NCBI RefSeq assembly: GCF_001905385.1
Contig: NZ_LIPF01000002.1
Span: forward strand, 930,001-994,000
Reading direction: 5' to 3'
DNA: 64,000 nt
From: Streptomyces sp. CB02414
GTDB taxonomy: Bacteria > Actinomycetota > Actinomycetes > Streptomycetales > Streptomycetaceae
The first letter of the stretch is position 1, and each line of letters opens with the position of its first letter. This document shows positions 1 through 8,622 of this stretch, one piece after another. The notes under the pieces were generated by a model. It saw nothing but the letters and a program-made list of their open reading frames with translations, had not been told where the DNA came from and searched no databases. The translations under genes were made by a program, and so were the position numbers.

Positions 1-251
1 CCGCCGTCGACCGTCTCGCCGGACAGGTCGGGGGCGTCGGCCCGCTCACCCTCCTTGACGGTGGAGATGCCGTCCGAGCCGGTGACGAAGCCGGTCTGGC
101 CGCCGCCGCCCGAGGTGCCGCCGGAGCCGCACGCGGTCACGAGCAGTGCCGAGACCGCCGCTGCGGCGGCGAGCGCGGCGCGACGGCGGACGCGGACGGC
201 GGTGCGGTTCGAGCGGTTCGAGCGCAGGGGGGCGCGGCTGGCGGCACTCAT
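1..251 (-). CDS. TlpA/ResA-like thiol-disulfide lipoprotein (5' end only)
   Basis: The first 83 codons of a gene that runs off the left edge, with ATG at 251. Seen: an Arg-rich n-region, an Ala-rich hydrophobic core and a lipobox-like VTACGS with Cys at about residue 41, then a Gly/Ser/Thr linker and a TGFVTGSDGIS segment. That layout and the following ADAPDLSGETV stretch are typical of streptomycete TlpA/ResA thioredoxin-fold lipoproteins, which reduce apocytochrome c on the outer face of the membrane. The CxxC active site lies beyond the window, so the function is inferred from the N-terminus only. Confidence 0.6.
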   Translation of the reverse strand, partial: MSAASRAPLRSNRSNRTAVRVRRRAALAAAAAVSALLVTACGSGGTSGGGGQTGFVTGSDGISTVKEGERADAPDLSGETVDG

Positions 252-317
252 GTGAAAAGTTTCGCATGTCCGTTCCGGGGATCTTGCGCACCCCCCTCAC
301 GGGCGGAAACCCGCATT

Positions 318-1619
318 TCAGGCGGCGTTTCCCGAGGGGGTCGAGGTACCTGTGGCGGTCCCCTTGAGGAAGGCGTTCCAGCCGCCGGCCGGCCGCTGCC
401 CCACCTCGACGGTCCGGAGCTTGGCGAGCACCTCGGGCTTCTGCACGTCCAGCCAGTCGGTGAACTGGCGGAAGGAGACGAGCCGGATGTCCTCGCCCTT
501 CTCCCTTTCCCTGGCGATGTGCTTGAGGACGTTCTCTACGGCGTCCATGTAGATGCCGCCGTTCCACTCCTCGAAGTGGTTGCCGATGAAGAAAGGCGCC
601 CGATTCGTCTCGTATGCCCGCTTGAAGCCGGATATGTAGGCGTTCGTGGCCTGTTCGCGCCAGCCGGGGTAGTTGTGGGCGGGCGCCTTGGTGGAGTTGA
701 CGGACTGGTTGGCGAGGATGTTGTAGTCCATCGAGAGCACCTCGAAGGAGTGCCCGGGGAAAGGTATCTGCTGCAACGGCAGGTCCCAGATACCGTCCTT
801 CTTCGCCGGCCACACCTGACGGCCGCCGGGCGAGGAGGCGTCGTAGCGCCAGCCCAGCTCGCGGGCGGTGGGCAGCAGGTTGTCCTGGCCGAGGAGGCAG
901 GGCGTGCGGCCGCCGACCAGTTCCTTGTCGTAGTCGAAGGGCAGGGCGGGCAGGTCGGTCCAGCCGCTGTTGGTCTTCCACTCCTTGACGAAGGACTTCG
1001 CCTGGTCGATCTCGCTGCGCCACTGCGCCGGCGTCCAGTTGCCGACGCTGCCGCCGCCCGCGCAGAAGTGCCCGTTGAAGTGGGTGCCGATCTCGTGGCC
1101 GTCCAGCCAGGCCCGGCGCACGCCTGCGAGGGTGTCCTTGATGTGGGCGTCGGTGAGGTAGCCGATGTCCGAGGCGCCGCGCGGGTTGTTCGGCGGGTCG
1201 TAGAGGCGCTTCTTCGACTCGGGCAGCAGGTACAGCCCGGAGAGGAAGAAGGTCATGTGCGCGCCGTGCTCCCGGGCGAGGTCGAGGAAGCGCGGGAAGA
1301 GCCCGTTGCCGACCTCCCCCGCCCCGTCCCAGGAGAAGACGACGAACTGCGGCGGCGTCTGCCCCGGCTCCAGCGGCACGGGCGCGTCCGGCTGGTGGGG
1401 CTGCTTGCCGGTGTACGACGTCGAACCGTCCCCGATGGGCTTGGCGGGGGCCTTCTCGCTGCCGGAAGGCGACGGCTTCCCGGAACCGCCGGCCGAGTGC
1501 GAGCCGTCCGACGACGGGTGGGAGCCGGTACCGCAGCCCGCGAGCCCGACGGCGGCCGCGGCCCCCGCGCCGAGTCCGAGCATCCCCCTGCGGGTGAGAG
1601 TGCGGGTGGAAGTGCGCAT
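318..1619 (-). CDS. Polysaccharide deacetylase-like (NodB-fold) Tat lipoprotein
   Basis: A 433-residue exported protein. ATG 1619 is chosen because GAGG lies 5 nt upstream; an in-frame start at 1637 has no such site. The N-terminus has a twin-arginine-like TRRGMLGLG followed by a lipobox GLAGCG (Cys about 29), so it is probably a Tat-exported lipoprotein. A Ser/Gly/Pro-rich linker leads to a NodB-like fold: FSWDGAGE sits where family motif 1 (TFDDG) is expected and GHEIGTHFNGHF where motif 2 (HxxxH) is expected. Motif 1 is atypical, with one Asp instead of two, so catalytic activity is uncertain. It lies 120 bp downstream of the histidine phosphatase gene on the same strand. The substrate is unknown. 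Confidence 0.65.
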   Translation of the reverse strand: MRTSTRTLTRRGMLGLGAGAAAAVGLAGCGTGSHPSSDGSHSAGGSGKPSPSGSEKAPAKPIGDGSTSYTGKQPHQPDAPVPLEPGQTPPQFVVFSWDGAGEVGNGLFPRFLDLAREHGAHMTFFLSGLYLLPESKKRLYDPPNNPRGASDIGYLTDAHIKDTLAGVRRAWLDGHEIGTHFNGHFCAGGGSVGNWTPAQWRSEIDQAKSFVKEWKTNSGWTDLPALPFDYDKELVGGRTPCLLGQDNLLPTARELGWRYDASSPGGRQVWPAKKDGIWDLPLQQIPFPGHSFEVLSMDYNILANQSVNSTKAPAHNYPGWREQATNAYISGFKRAYETNRAPFFIGNHFEEWNGGIYMDAVENVLKHIAREREKGEDIRLVSFRQFTDWLDVQKPEVLAKLRTVEVGQRPAGGWNAFLKGTATGTSTPSGNAA

Positions 1620-1739
1620 CGCAACCTCGTTCGTCACGTCCTCTGGTGGTCACTAGGTGAGAGGACGTGACGAACGTGCGGGTTCCGGAAATTTGTGCGG
1701 ATTGCGTGACGGGAAGTCAGGCGGGGGGCAGGCGGGGGG

Positions 1740-2435
1740 TCAGGCCCCGTACGCCTTGCCCTGCTGCCCCTTGACCGGCTTGGCGCCGGCGAGGAGGTGG
1801 GCGGGAACGAGGTCGCGGGCCGGCTCGGTGTAGCCGACGGAGACGATGCGGTCGCCCCGGTACGTGAACGTCGTCAGGGACGCCAGCGTGCACTGCCGCT
1901 TGCGCGGGTCGTGCCACAGGCGCCGCCGCTCGACGTACGAGCGCAGGATCCAGATCGGCAGCTGGTGGCTGACGACCACGGCCTCGTGCCCGCGCGCCCG
2001 CTCCTTGGCCGCGTCCACCGCGCCCATCATCCGCACCACCTGGTCGACGTACGGCTCGCCCCAGGACGGCTTGAAGGGGTTGACCACGTGCCGCCAGTTG
2101 CCGGGCCGGCGCAGGGCGCCGTCGCCGATGCCGAAGGTCTTGCCCTGGAAGACGTTGTCGGCCTCGATGAGCCGCGCGTCGGTGGCGAGGTCGAGTCCGT
2201 GCGCCTTGGCGATCGGCGTCGCCGTCTCCTGCGCCCGCTCCAGCGGGGAGGCCACGACGTACGTCACGTCGCGGGGGGCGAGGTGCTCGGCGACCCGGTC
2301 GGCCATGCGCCGGCCCAGGTCGGAGAGGTGGTAGCCGGGCAGGCGGCCGTACAGGACACCCGTGGGGTTCTCCACCTCGCCGTGCCGCATGACGTGGACG
2401 ACGGTCAGCCTCTGGTCGTCGGTGCCGTGGCTCAC
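1740..2435 (-). CDS. Histidine phosphatase (phosphoglycerate mutase-like)
   Basis: A 231-residue member of the histidine phosphatase superfamily. The catalytic MRHGE motif lies near residues 16-20, and the second conserved region has [12 protein letters not shown] 2435 is chosen because it overlaps the hemL stop codon by 4 nt (GTGA), which indicates translational coupling; the upstream part of this reading frame only mirrors hemL. The family includes phosphoglycerate mutases, alpha-ribazole phosphatases and broad phosphatases. Nothing here fixes the substrate. Coupling to hemL is common in streptomycetes, but I infer no direct role in haem synthesis. Confidence 0.8.
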   Translation of the reverse strand: MSHGTDDQRLTVVHVMRHGEVENPTGVLYGRLPGYHLSDLGRRMADRVAEHLAPRDVTYVVASPLERAQETATPIAKAHGLDLATDARLIEADNVFQGKTFGIGDGALRRPGNWRHVVNPFKPSWGEPYVDQVVRMMGAVDAAKERARGHEAVVVSHQLPIWILRSYVERRRLWHDPRKRQCTLASLTTFTYRGDRIVSVGYTEPARDLVPAHLLAGAKPVKGQQGKAYGA

Positions 2436-3748
2436 GCCGTCGCCTCCGCAGCCGCGCGGGCCGCCGCCGGGAGGGCGTCGGCGATGCGCTGGACGGCCCG
2501 CTCGTCGTGGGCGGTGGACACGAACCAGGACTCGAAGGACGACGGCGGCAGGTAGACGCCCTGGGAGAGGAGCGAGTGGAAGAAGGCGGTGTAGCGGAAG
2601 GACTCCTGCGCCTTGGCGTCCTCGTAGTTCCGCACCGGACCGTCCGTGAAGAACACGGAGAACATGTTGGAGGCGGTCTGCAGGGTGTGCGCGACGCCCT
2701 CCTTGCCGAGCGCCTCGGTGACGAGGCTCTGGATGCGGCGAGAGGTGGCGTTGATCCTGTCGTACGCCGCCTCGTCGAGGAGCCGCAGCTGGGCGAGACC
2801 GGCGGCGGTGGCGACCGGGTTCCCGGAGAGGGTGCCGGCCTGGTAGACGGGCCCGGCCGGGGCGAGGTGCGCCATGACGTCGGCGCGCCCCCCGAACGCG
2901 GCGGCGGGGAACCCACCGCCCATGACCTTCCCGAAGGTCATGAGGTCGGGAACGACGCCCTCCACCCCGTACCACCCGGCACGGCTGGTACGGAAGCCGG
3001 TCATGACCTCGTCGGAGACGAACAGCGCACCGTGGGCCGCGCACGCGTCCTTCAGCCCCTGGTTGAACCCGGGCAGCGGCGGCACGACGCCCATGTTGCC
3101 GGGCGAGGCCTCGGTGATCACACAGGCGATCTCACCGGGGTGGGCGGCGAAGGCGGCGTGCACGGCGTCGAGGTCGTTGTACGGCAGCACGATCGTGTCG
3201 CTCGCCTGGGCGCCCGTGACGCCCGGGGTGTCGGGCAGCGCGAAGGTCGCGAGGCCGGAGCCGGCGGCGGCCAGCAGCGAGTCGACGTGACCGTGGTAAC
3301 ACCCGGCGAACTTGATCACCTTGGTGCGCTGAGTGAACCCGCGGGCGAGCCTGATGGCCGACATGGTGGCCTCGGTCCCGCTCGACACGAGCCGGACCTC
3401 CTCCAGCGGCGCGACCCGCTCCACCATCGCCTCGGCGAGGGCGACCTCCCCCTCGGCGGGCGTGCCGAAGGACGTCCCGCGCGCGACCGCCTCCTGCACG
3501 GCGGCGACCACCTCGGGGTGCGCGTGCCCGAGGATCATCGGGCCCCAGGAGCACACGAGGTCGACGTACTCGCGCCCGTCGGCGTCCGTCAGATACGGGC
3601 CGGTGCCGGACACCATGAACCGGGGCGTGCCGCCGACGGCGCGGAAGGCCCGCACCGGGGAGTTCACGCCGCCGGGCGTCACGGCCGCCGCGCGGTCGAA
3701 CAGAGCCTGCGAGGCCGGTGCTTCGTATGGGTATGCCAGTTCGCTCAT
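2432..3748 (-). CDS. hemL: Glutamate-1-semialdehyde 2,1-aminomutase
   Basis: A 438-residue class III PLP aminotransferase that converts glutamate-1-semialdehyde to 5-aminolevulinate, the tetrapyrrole precursor, in the cytosol. Seen: [13 protein letters not shown] near the N-terminus, [15 protein letters not shown] for phosphate binding, the FAGCYHGH motif, DEVMTGFR, and the PLP lysine in TFGKVMGGG. The length matches the family. The next haem gene recognised here, hemB, is about 54 kb away, so the pathway genes are dispersed. The 3' end overlaps the histidine phosphatase start. Identification is firm. Confidence 0.95.
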   Translation of the reverse strand: MSELAYPYEAPASQALFDRAAAVTPGGVNSPVRAFRAVGGTPRFMVSGTGPYLTDADGREYVDLVCSWGPMILGHAHPEVVAAVQEAVARGTSFGTPAEGEVALAEAMVERVAPLEEVRLVSSGTEATMSAIRLARGFTQRTKVIKFAGCYHGHVDSLLAAAGSGLATFALPDTPGVTGAQASDTIVLPYNDLDAVHAAFAAHPGEIACVITEASPGNMGVVPPLPGFNQGLKDACAAHGALFVSDEVMTGFRTSRAGWYGVEGVVPDLMTFGKVMGGGFPAAAFGGRADVMAHLAPAGPVYQAGTLSGNPVATAAGLAQLRLLDEAAYDRINATSRRIQSLVTEALGKEGVAHTLQTASNMFSVFFTDGPVRNYEDAKAQESFRYTAFFHSLLSQGVYLPPSSFESWFVSTAHDERAVQRIADALPAAARAAAEATA

Positions 3749-4285
3749 GACCTGCGACTTCTCCGACCTTCTCGACCTTCTCCGACTTCTCGGACCCTGC
3801 TCGGCCCCTGGTTGCCCTGGGTGACCTCATTCAGGGTAGACAACCCACCCGACCGCCGTGCCGTCTGCCAGACTGGAGGCCGTCCACGCAGCTCACACGG
3901 GCGGCGCGGAGAGGGGCCGCCGGCCGTCCCGCAGACGGGGATACGGACATGCGACGGACGTACGACGGACGTACGCCGGGCATATGTCCGACCGCACGTT
4001 TCGGCGAGCGGCCGTGGGGGAGGTCACTGACACGATGATCGGGTTGCGCGGCGGGGGCCACGCGTCCTAGAAAAGCAGTCGGGTGGAGATATGCATCGCG
4101 GTGGCGGACTGGGCGAGGGGACCGACGACCTGGGTCCTCGACGTGCCCGGCGGGGAAGGCACCGACGCGAGGCGGCGGAATCGACCGAAGCACGTCAGGC
4201 ACACGGCACCCCGGACGAGCCGGACCGGCTCGACGGACAGGCCGACCGGCTGGGGGCGGGGAGCAGGAATGGTGGTCGGGTGGGG
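3749..4285. other. Intergenic region with tandem 11-bp repeat
   Basis: This 537-bp stretch separates hemL from the hypothetical att-site gene on the opposite strand. The clearest structure is a perfect tandem duplication of GACGGACGTAC at 3953-3963 and 3964-3974, preceded by a partial match (ATACGGACATGC). It probably holds the promoters of both flanking genes. Open frames crossing it show no recognisable domain and were not called. Confidence 0.4.
3953..3974. repeat. Tandem 11-bp direct repeat
   Basis: Two adjacent perfect copies of GACGGACGTAC. The 11-bp period puts both on the same DNA face, as in a protein-binding site. It lies about 205 bp upstream of hemL and about 310 bp upstream of the gene at 4286. 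No regulator is evident. Confidence 0.5.
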
Positions 4286-4717
4286 GTGACCTACAAGTAC
4301 TTCGGCGCGCCCGACGGCGCGACCGCGGCCCGCGTCCCGATCTCCATGCGCCCCGAGGAACTGGGCGGCGACGAGCTCGGGATGAACGGCATGTTCACCA
4401 AGATCAAGCCGGAGACCATGGCCGCGATGGTCCTCACCGGCATCGAGGGCGTGCCCCTGCACAGAGTGCCCCCGCTGGAACTGGTCGTCCTCCACCCCGA
4501 CTACGCGGTCGTGAAACTCCCGATGACCGTCGTCGACCCCCTGCGCGGCATCGGCGAGGAGGCGGTCGGCGCGGCGGCCTTCATCTGGTCGACGGTCCCG
4601 GACCGCGGCGGGCCGCGGGACGCGTTCAACGTGTACCAGTTGCTGCACGAGTGGCAGGACTTCAGCCATCGGTTGCATGAGGCGGGGCATCAGCCGTACT
4701 GCTTGGTGTGGCCCTGA
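4286..4717 (+). CDS. Conserved hypothetical protein; 3' end is the integration site
   Basis: A 143-residue protein that I do not recognise. GTG 4286 starts the conserved-looking part (VTYKYFGAP); the G-rich stretch GGTGGGG just upstream could serve as ribosome binding site, but the start is uncertain. There is no signal peptide or membrane segment. Its C-terminal 25 codons (HEWQDFSHRLHEAGHQ...) occur again at 24448-24522. The integrated element therefore replaced the original 3' end with its own copy, and the three base differences between copies are all synonymous (Leu TTG/CTG, Tyr TAC/TAT, Leu TTG/CTG), so the protein is unchanged. An intrinsic terminator follows at 4738. Confidence 0.7.
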   Translation: MTYKYFGAPDGATAARVPISMRPEELGGDELGMNGMFTKIKPETMAAMVLTGIEGVPLHRVPPLELVVLHPDYAVVKLPMTVVDPLRGIGEEAVGAAAFIWSTVPDRGGPRDAFNVYQLLHEWQDFSHRLHEAGHQPYCLVWP

Positions 4718-4719
4718 GC
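4642..4719. repeat. attL: 78-bp direct repeat copy (left)
   Basis: Matches 24448-24525 over 78 bp without gaps, with 75 identities. The first 31 bp (4642-4672) are perfect and the likely crossover core. The differences fall at 4673, 4699 and 4703. It sits at the 3' end of the gene at 4286, next to the integrase gene, the usual arrangement for a tyrosine integrase element. Confidence 0.9.
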
Positions 4720-4737
4720 TGGGGTTTTGTAGCGGTC

Positions 4738-4766
4738 GGGCGGGGTCTTCGGGCCTCGCCCTTTTT
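4738..4766 (+). terminator. Intrinsic terminator after the att-site gene
   Basis: A 10-bp stem (4738-4747 with 4752-4761, two G-U pairs) closes a TTCG tetraloop and is followed by TTTTT. It lies just inside the element, so the element supplies the host gene's terminator as well as its last codons. It also faces the converging integrase gene. Confidence 0.8.
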
Positions 4767-4784
4767 CGTGCCGGGGAGGGGCCG

Positions 4785-6116
4785 TCAGGCGGCCAGGGCA
4801 CATTGAGGGCACATTGGTTTTGCTGGGGATGGTGATGTGCCCTGGGGCTCTCCGGTTTCCGGCGGCTCCCCGCCGGTGAAGGCGTCGTCGATCGCCTTGC
4901 GGGTCCGGCTCTCGCTGGACGGCAGCAGGTGCGTGTACGTCTGGAGCGTGAAGCCCGGGTCTGAGTGGCCGAGGTACTCGGACAGTGCCTTGATGCTCTC
5001 CCCCGCGTCCAGGAGCACGGAGGCATACGCGTGACGGAGGGCGTGCATGCCGTCCTCAGGAGCCGCCTGGAGGTACCTCGCCCCGCGCTCGCGGGGAGGG
5101 ATCACGCCGGCGGCGACCAGGGCTCGCTTCCAGGCGCCCATGTTGAAGACGCTGCGGTTGTACGCTCGGCCCTTCTCGTCGACGAAAAGCAGCCGGAAGG
5201 TCTTGGGCTCGCCGTCGGGCTTCGCCCAGGGCAGCGTGACCGCCGTGGGCGGGAATCGCCTCATGTGACCCTTGAGGGCAGTGGCCAGCTGCGCCGACAG
5301 CGGCACTGACCGGATCCGGTTGCCCTTGGGCAGAGCGAAAACCGGCTTCGTGCCGACGAGCCGCACCTGGCGGTTGACGTGGATCCAGCCGCCCCTGAAG
5401 TCGATGTCCTCGACGGCGCATCCGAAGACCTCCCCCTGGCGCAGGCCGCACCCGAAGGCGAGCTTGCCGCCTGCCTGGAAGCGCTCGGGCAGCCCGGCGA
5501 TGACGGCACGCACACGCTCCAGGGACCAAGGGACGATCTTCTTCTTGGTCGCGGTCGGCAGCTTGACCGACTTCGACTTGCACGGGTTCTTCGGCAGCAG
5601 CCCGTCCTCCACGGCCATGCCCAGGATGCTGGAGAGGATGTCGAAGATGCCCTGGATCGTCGACACCTCGAAGCCGCCGTCCTGCAGCGCGCGAATCCAG
5701 CCCTGAATGACCGACGGCCTGTTCAAAGACCGCAGCTCGCGCCGGCCGAGGTGGGCGACGATGTGGTTGCGGACGGTGGCCTCGTAGCGGAGGGCCGTCG
5801 TCGGGCCTACCGAGTTCCCGTCGAGCCACTTCTGGGCGTAGGCGCCGAGCGTCTGCTTCGTCTCGGCGGGAACGACGTAGCTGCCGCTCCGGATCTCGAC
5901 GTCGACCTCGGCCGCCCGCTTGTCGGCTTCGGCCCTCGTGTGGAAGTTCTCCTTGCGCTGGTGGTTGTCCAGGTCCCGGTACCGGACCTGCCAGCGCTTA
6001 CCGATCCCGTGGTCAGAGGTCGGGACCATCCGCCGGGTGCGGCTCTTGTGCTCGCTGCACTGGGCCTCGTCCGGCTTGGGATGGGACTTGTGCCAGCGGT
6101 CGTACACGTCAGCCAA
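4785..6116 (-). CDS. int: Tyrosine recombinase (site-specific integrase)
   Basis: A 443-residue phage-type integrase expected to recombine attP with attB at the 3' end of the neighbouring gene. TTG 6116 is chosen: it gives the family-like N-terminus MADVYDRWHKS, has AGGGGG 7 nt upstream, and overlaps the XRE gene by 8 nt. Seen: an arm-binding/SAM-like region (GKRWQVRYRDLDNH, then TLGAYAQKWLDG) and a C-terminal catalytic domain. Catalytic residues visible are Arg in GCGLRQGEVFG, Lys in LPKGNRIRSVPL, HALRHAYASVLLDAG (H-x-x-R), GHSDPGFTLQTY and the nucleophilic Tyr in TYTHLLPS. Its 3' end (ending CALAA) overlaps tandem AGGGCACAT arm repeats. Confidence 0.9.
   Translation of the reverse strand: MADVYDRWHKSHPKPDEAQCSEHKSRTRRMVPTSDHGIGKRWQVRYRDLDNHQRKENFHTRAEADKRAAEVDVEIRSGSYVVPAETKQTLGAYAQKWLDGNSVGPTTALRYEATVRNHIVAHLGRRELRSLNRPSVIQGWIRALQDGGFEVSTIQGIFDILSSILGMAVEDGLLPKNPCKSKSVKLPTATKKKIVPWSLERVRAVIAGLPERFQAGGKLAFGCGLRQGEVFGCAVEDIDFRGGWIHVNRQVRLVGTKPVFALPKGNRIRSVPLSAQLATALKGHMRRFPPTAVTLPWAKPDGEPKTFRLLFVDEKGRAYNRSVFNMGAWKRALVAAGVIPPRERGARYLQAAPEDGMHALRHAYASVLLDAGESIKALSEYLGHSDPGFTLQTYTHLLPSSESRTRKAIDDAFTGGEPPETGEPQGTSPSPAKPMCPQCALAA
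4795..4843. promoter_or_regulatory. Left arm-type integrase sites
   Basis: AGGGCACATTG occurs twice in perfect tandem at 4795-4805 and 4806-4816, and its core is inverted (ATGTGCCCT) at 4835-4843. The same 9-mer pair with the same 11-bp period occurs near the right end (24321, 24332). Position inside both ends and the shared spacing suggest integrase arm-type binding sites. The repeats lie within the integrase 3' coding end. Confidence 0.6.
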
Positions 6117-6426
6117 GGAGGGCCCCCTGGGCACCGCAGCAGAGGTCTGCTTCGGAGTGGCGAGGGTGGGCGGGGCAGCCCCCGACAGGCAGCAGAGCCG
6201 TCGCACGAACACCGAGGGCTTCGGCGATCACGACGAGGTCGTCGATGTCGCAACGTCGATGGGCGCGCTCGGTGCGGCTGAGCGCGGTGTTGGTCATCGG
6301 GCGGCCCATCGCGGTGCAGTGAGCAGCCAGTTGATGCTGGGTGAGGCCGAGCGCCAGCCGCATGCGCTCGATAGCGCGGGCGGTATGCAAGCCGGCGGGG
6401 CCTATTTCGAGAGGTCGAGTTGCCAT
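6109..6426 (-). CDS. XRE-family HTH regulator
   Basis: A 105-residue DNA-binding protein. Residues of about 15-75 form a lambda-repressor-type HTH: MRLALGLTQHQLAAHCTAMG, NTALSRTERAHRRCD, then DLVVIAEALGVRATALLP, ending with a short unstructured tail. It starts at ATG 6426 and its stop overlaps the TTG start of the integrase gene, so the two are probably co-transcribed and coupled. The likely role is control of integrase expression and maintenance of the integrated state; this is inferred from position only. Confidence 0.75.
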   Translation of the reverse strand: MATRPLEIGPAGLHTARAIERMRLALGLTQHQLAAHCTAMGRPMTNTALSRTERAHRRCDIDDLVVIAEALGVRATALLPVGGCPAHPRHSEADLCCGAQGALLG

Positions 6427-6812
6427 AACAGGTAGCTGTAACTTGCAGCCGAAGCCTTTGGCAAGAGTTGGTTCTTAAACCCTACAGAAGTCGCACCCGG
6501 CCGGATCAACAATTGCGTCGGCTAATGCACGACACGCGGCACCGGGGAGGCTGCGCCGCCGATTCCGCCCACCGAAAAGCGAGCGCAGTGTAGCTGACCG
6601 CACCTCTCGACGATGGGCCACCACCTGGCCTTACGAACAGCACATCACCCTGGTGCCGACTTTTTGGCCAACCGCCAATTCGCCCTTACGGTATTGCCTC
6701 CCGCGCTCACCAACGGGAACTTCTGGAGCCTTCTAGAACCAACTCTGGACTTCTCCGCCCAGGGTGTGGCTGTGTTGTCCACGCAGTTGTCCGAAACCGA
6801 AAAGGGAGCCCT
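6427..6812. other. Divergent control region of the element
   Basis: This 386-bp non-coding stretch between the XRE/integrase operon and the excisionase-like gene has visibly lower GC than its surroundings. Features: TTCTAGAA at 6730-6737, two TTGTCC hexamers just upstream of the rightward gene, and GGGAG 5 nt before ATG 6813. It probably carries both divergent promoters, which would let the XRE protein switch between integration and excision. No RNA gene is evident. Confidence 0.45.
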
Positions 6813-7049
6813 ATGCCGAGCCTTTCCCCTCGCCCTGACCACACCACTGCCGACGCCAACCGACGCGGCCCCCTCGCCACCCCGGCGGAAGTCGCCGAGT
6901 ACCTCGGGGTGCCGGTCAAGACGCTCTACCAGTGGAAGTACCGGGGCATCGGCCCGAACGTGCACAAGGTCGGTCGCCACCTGCGCTACCGCTGGGCCGA
7001 GGTGGACGCCTGGCTCAACGCCCAGGCCGCGTACGACCTCGCCGTCTGA
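6813..7049 (+). CDS. xis: Excisionase-like MerR/HTH_17 small protein
   Basis: A 78-residue protein with a winged-helix HTH of the excisionase type: LATPAEVAEYLGVPVKTLYQWKYRGIG, HKVGRHLRYR and a terminal VDAWLNAQ helix. ATG 6813 has GGGAG 5 nt upstream. In actinomycete elements, proteins of this type act as recombination directionality factors or as regulators of replication genes. It opens the rightward gene series and is followed by a strong hairpin, so it may be transcribed separately. Assignment as Xis rests on fold and location; no activity can be read from the sequence. Confidence 0.75.
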   Translation: MPSLSPRPDHTTADANRRGPLATPAEVAEYLGVPVKTLYQWKYRGIGPNVHKVGRHLRYRWAEVDAWLNAQAAYDLAV

Positions 7050-7071
7050 GGCCACCACACGGGAAAGCGAA

Positions 7072-7103
7072 GCGGCTCCCGGCGAGCCACCGCCGGGAGC
7101 CGC
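7072..7103 (+). terminator. 13-bp hairpin after the HTH gene
   Basis: A perfect inverted repeat GCGGCTCCCGGCG (7072-7084) with its complement at 7091-7103 and a 6-nt loop, 22 nt after the stop codon. There is no T-tract, as is usual for actinomycete terminators. It would insulate the excisionase-like gene from the DUF3631 gene. Confidence 0.6.
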
Positions 7104-7194
7104 GCGGCCCCTTCCCACATCGCCCCTTGCCAGAAAACGATCTGTCTCGGTGAGTCCGGACCTTGCCCGTCCGAACTCACCCGGAGGAACGCCT

Positions 7195-8451
7195 GTGGAC
7201 AAATCTACGACCTCTCCAGCCCCCACCGCACCCGCCGTCACCCCGTCTTGGCCACCCGTGGCCATCCCCGGCCAGGGCCCGGCGTCCGATCCCTCATCCA
7301 GCGAGCGTGATCGGACGGATAGCTCCAACGAAGGCGCCGGCCTGCTGGACGAGCTGCGCGCAGCGATCGCCCGGTACGTGATCCTGCCAAGTGGCGAGGC
7401 GCTGACCGCCGTCACGCTGTGGGTGGCGGCCACGCACATCCAGCCCGCACTGCAGCACGCTCCGCGCCTGGCTGTGGTCGGGCCGGCGAAGCGGTGCGGC
7501 AAGTCCCGCCTGCTGGACGTGATCACGGAGACGGCGCACGACCCGCTGATCACCGTGAACACCAGCCCTGCTGTCGTCTTCCGCGCCATCGGTGACGACC
7601 CGCCCACTCTGCTGGTGGACGAGGCCGACACCATCTTCGGCAGCGTCAAGGCCGCCGAGAAGAACGAGGAACTGCGCGGCCTGCTCAACGCCGGCCATCA
7701 GCGCAACCGGCCCGCCCTGCGGATCTCCGGTCCCGAGCACAAGACGCGGAAGTTCCCCACCTTCGCGATGGCCGCGCTTGCCGGAATCGGCGCCCTGCCG
7801 GACACGGTCATGGACCGGGCGGTGGTGATTCGCATGCAGCGCCGCAAGGACGGAGAGCGGGTCGAACAGTTCCGCTCCCGCCGCGACATCCCAGCCTTGC
7901 ACGCTCTGCGAGACCGCTTGGAGGCGTGGCTCCGTCCGCTCCTGGACACCGCCGAGGACCTGGTACCGCGGATGCCGGTGCAGGACCGCGCGGCGGACAC
8001 CTGGGAACCGCTCGTGATCGTCGCGGAGCTGGCCGGCGGCACCTGGCCCGAGGACGCGCGCGCTGCATGCGCGGCCATGTGCGCCGCCGAGGTGGACAAG
8101 GACGACGAGTCCAACCTCAAGACCCGCCTGCTGCAGGACATCCGGCGCGCCTTCGCCCGCTGCGGCGACCCGGACATCATGCGCACCCGAGACCTGCTGG
8201 AGGAACTCCTCAAGGACCAGGAGGCTCCGTGGGCCGAGTACGGCACTACCGGCCTCAGCCCACGCCATCTTGGGCTCCTCTTGAAGGACTTCGACATCAA
8301 GGCCGCCACCCTCCGCTTCGAGGGCGGCAGGCAGGCCAAGGGCTTCGCGCGCCTCCGCTTCACCGACGCCTGGGCGCGGTACTGCCCGGAGGAGTCCGCC
8401 TCCGGGAACGGTGACGAGAGCGCCCCGATCGGCCCGGACCCGCACCCGTAA
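7195..8451 (+). CDS. DUF3631 P-loop ATPase (primase/helicase-associated)
   Basis: A 418-residue protein. GTG 7195 is chosen because GGAGG (7183-7187) lies 7 nt upstream; a longer frame reads back through the preceding gene. Residues of about 1-45 are Pro/Ser/Thr-rich. A P-loop follows (VVGPAKRCGKSRLLD), with a Walker B-like LLVDEADTIF. The C-terminal half is the DUF3631 region, including a KTRLLQDIRRAF segment and the LSPRHLGLLLKDFDI winged-helix-like end. DUF3631 proteins usually follow or are fused to primase-polymerases in plasmids and integrative elements, so a replication role is likely. No separate primase domain is seen here. Confidence 0.75.
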   Translation: MDKSTTSPAPTAPAVTPSWPPVAIPGQGPASDPSSSERDRTDSSNEGAGLLDELRAAIARYVILPSGEALTAVTLWVAATHIQPALQHAPRLAVVGPAKRCGKSRLLDVITETAHDPLITVNTSPAVVFRAIGDDPPTLLVDEADTIFGSVKAAEKNEELRGLLNAGHQRNRPALRISGPEHKTRKFPTFAMAALAGIGALPDTVMDRAVVIRMQRRKDGERVEQFRSRRDIPALHALRDRLEAWLRPLLDTAEDLVPRMPVQDRAADTWEPLVIVAELAGGTWPEDARAACAAMCAAEVDKDDESNLKTRLLQDIRRAFARCGDPDIMRTRDLLEELLKDQEAPWAEYGTTGLSPRHLGLLLKDFDIKAATLRFEGGRQAKGFARLRFTDAWARYCPEESASGNGDESAPIGPDPHP

Positions 8452-8453
8452 AG

Positions 8454-8577
8454 ACTCGTCGCACCCGTCGCATCGCAGGTCAACCCCGTGACGGGTGTCG
8501 TCGCTGCGACGAGTCGTCTCGTACCACGACGATCACCCGTACCTGCTCTGACCAGCCGTGCGACGGGTGCGACGGGT
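8454..8577. repeat. Inverted 19-bp repeats between DUF3631 and DUF2637 genes
   Basis: ACTCGTCGCACCCGTCGCA at 8454-8472 is the inverted complement, with one mismatch, of the sequence at 8559-8577. A third partial copy (TGCGACGAGT) lies at 8505-8514. The copies flank about 86 bp. They fill the space between two genes of the transfer/replication module. Candidate roles are a replication origin, an oriT-type structure or operators for an element-encoded regulator. Confidence 0.6.
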
Positions 8578-8622
8578 CCGCTACCTCTTTGCCCACCATC
8601 CCTCCCCGCTTGGAGCACCCGC

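Noticed and set aside
3831..4202. Reverse-strand 123-residue frame in the hemL upstream region
   Set aside because: Arg/Pro/Ser-rich with no domain and no ribosome site; probably a chance frame.
6613..7194. Long N-terminal extension of the DUF3631 gene
   Set aside because: The frame is open from 6613 but crosses the excisionase-like gene and its hairpin. GTG 7195 has a good ribosome site and starts the natural protein.
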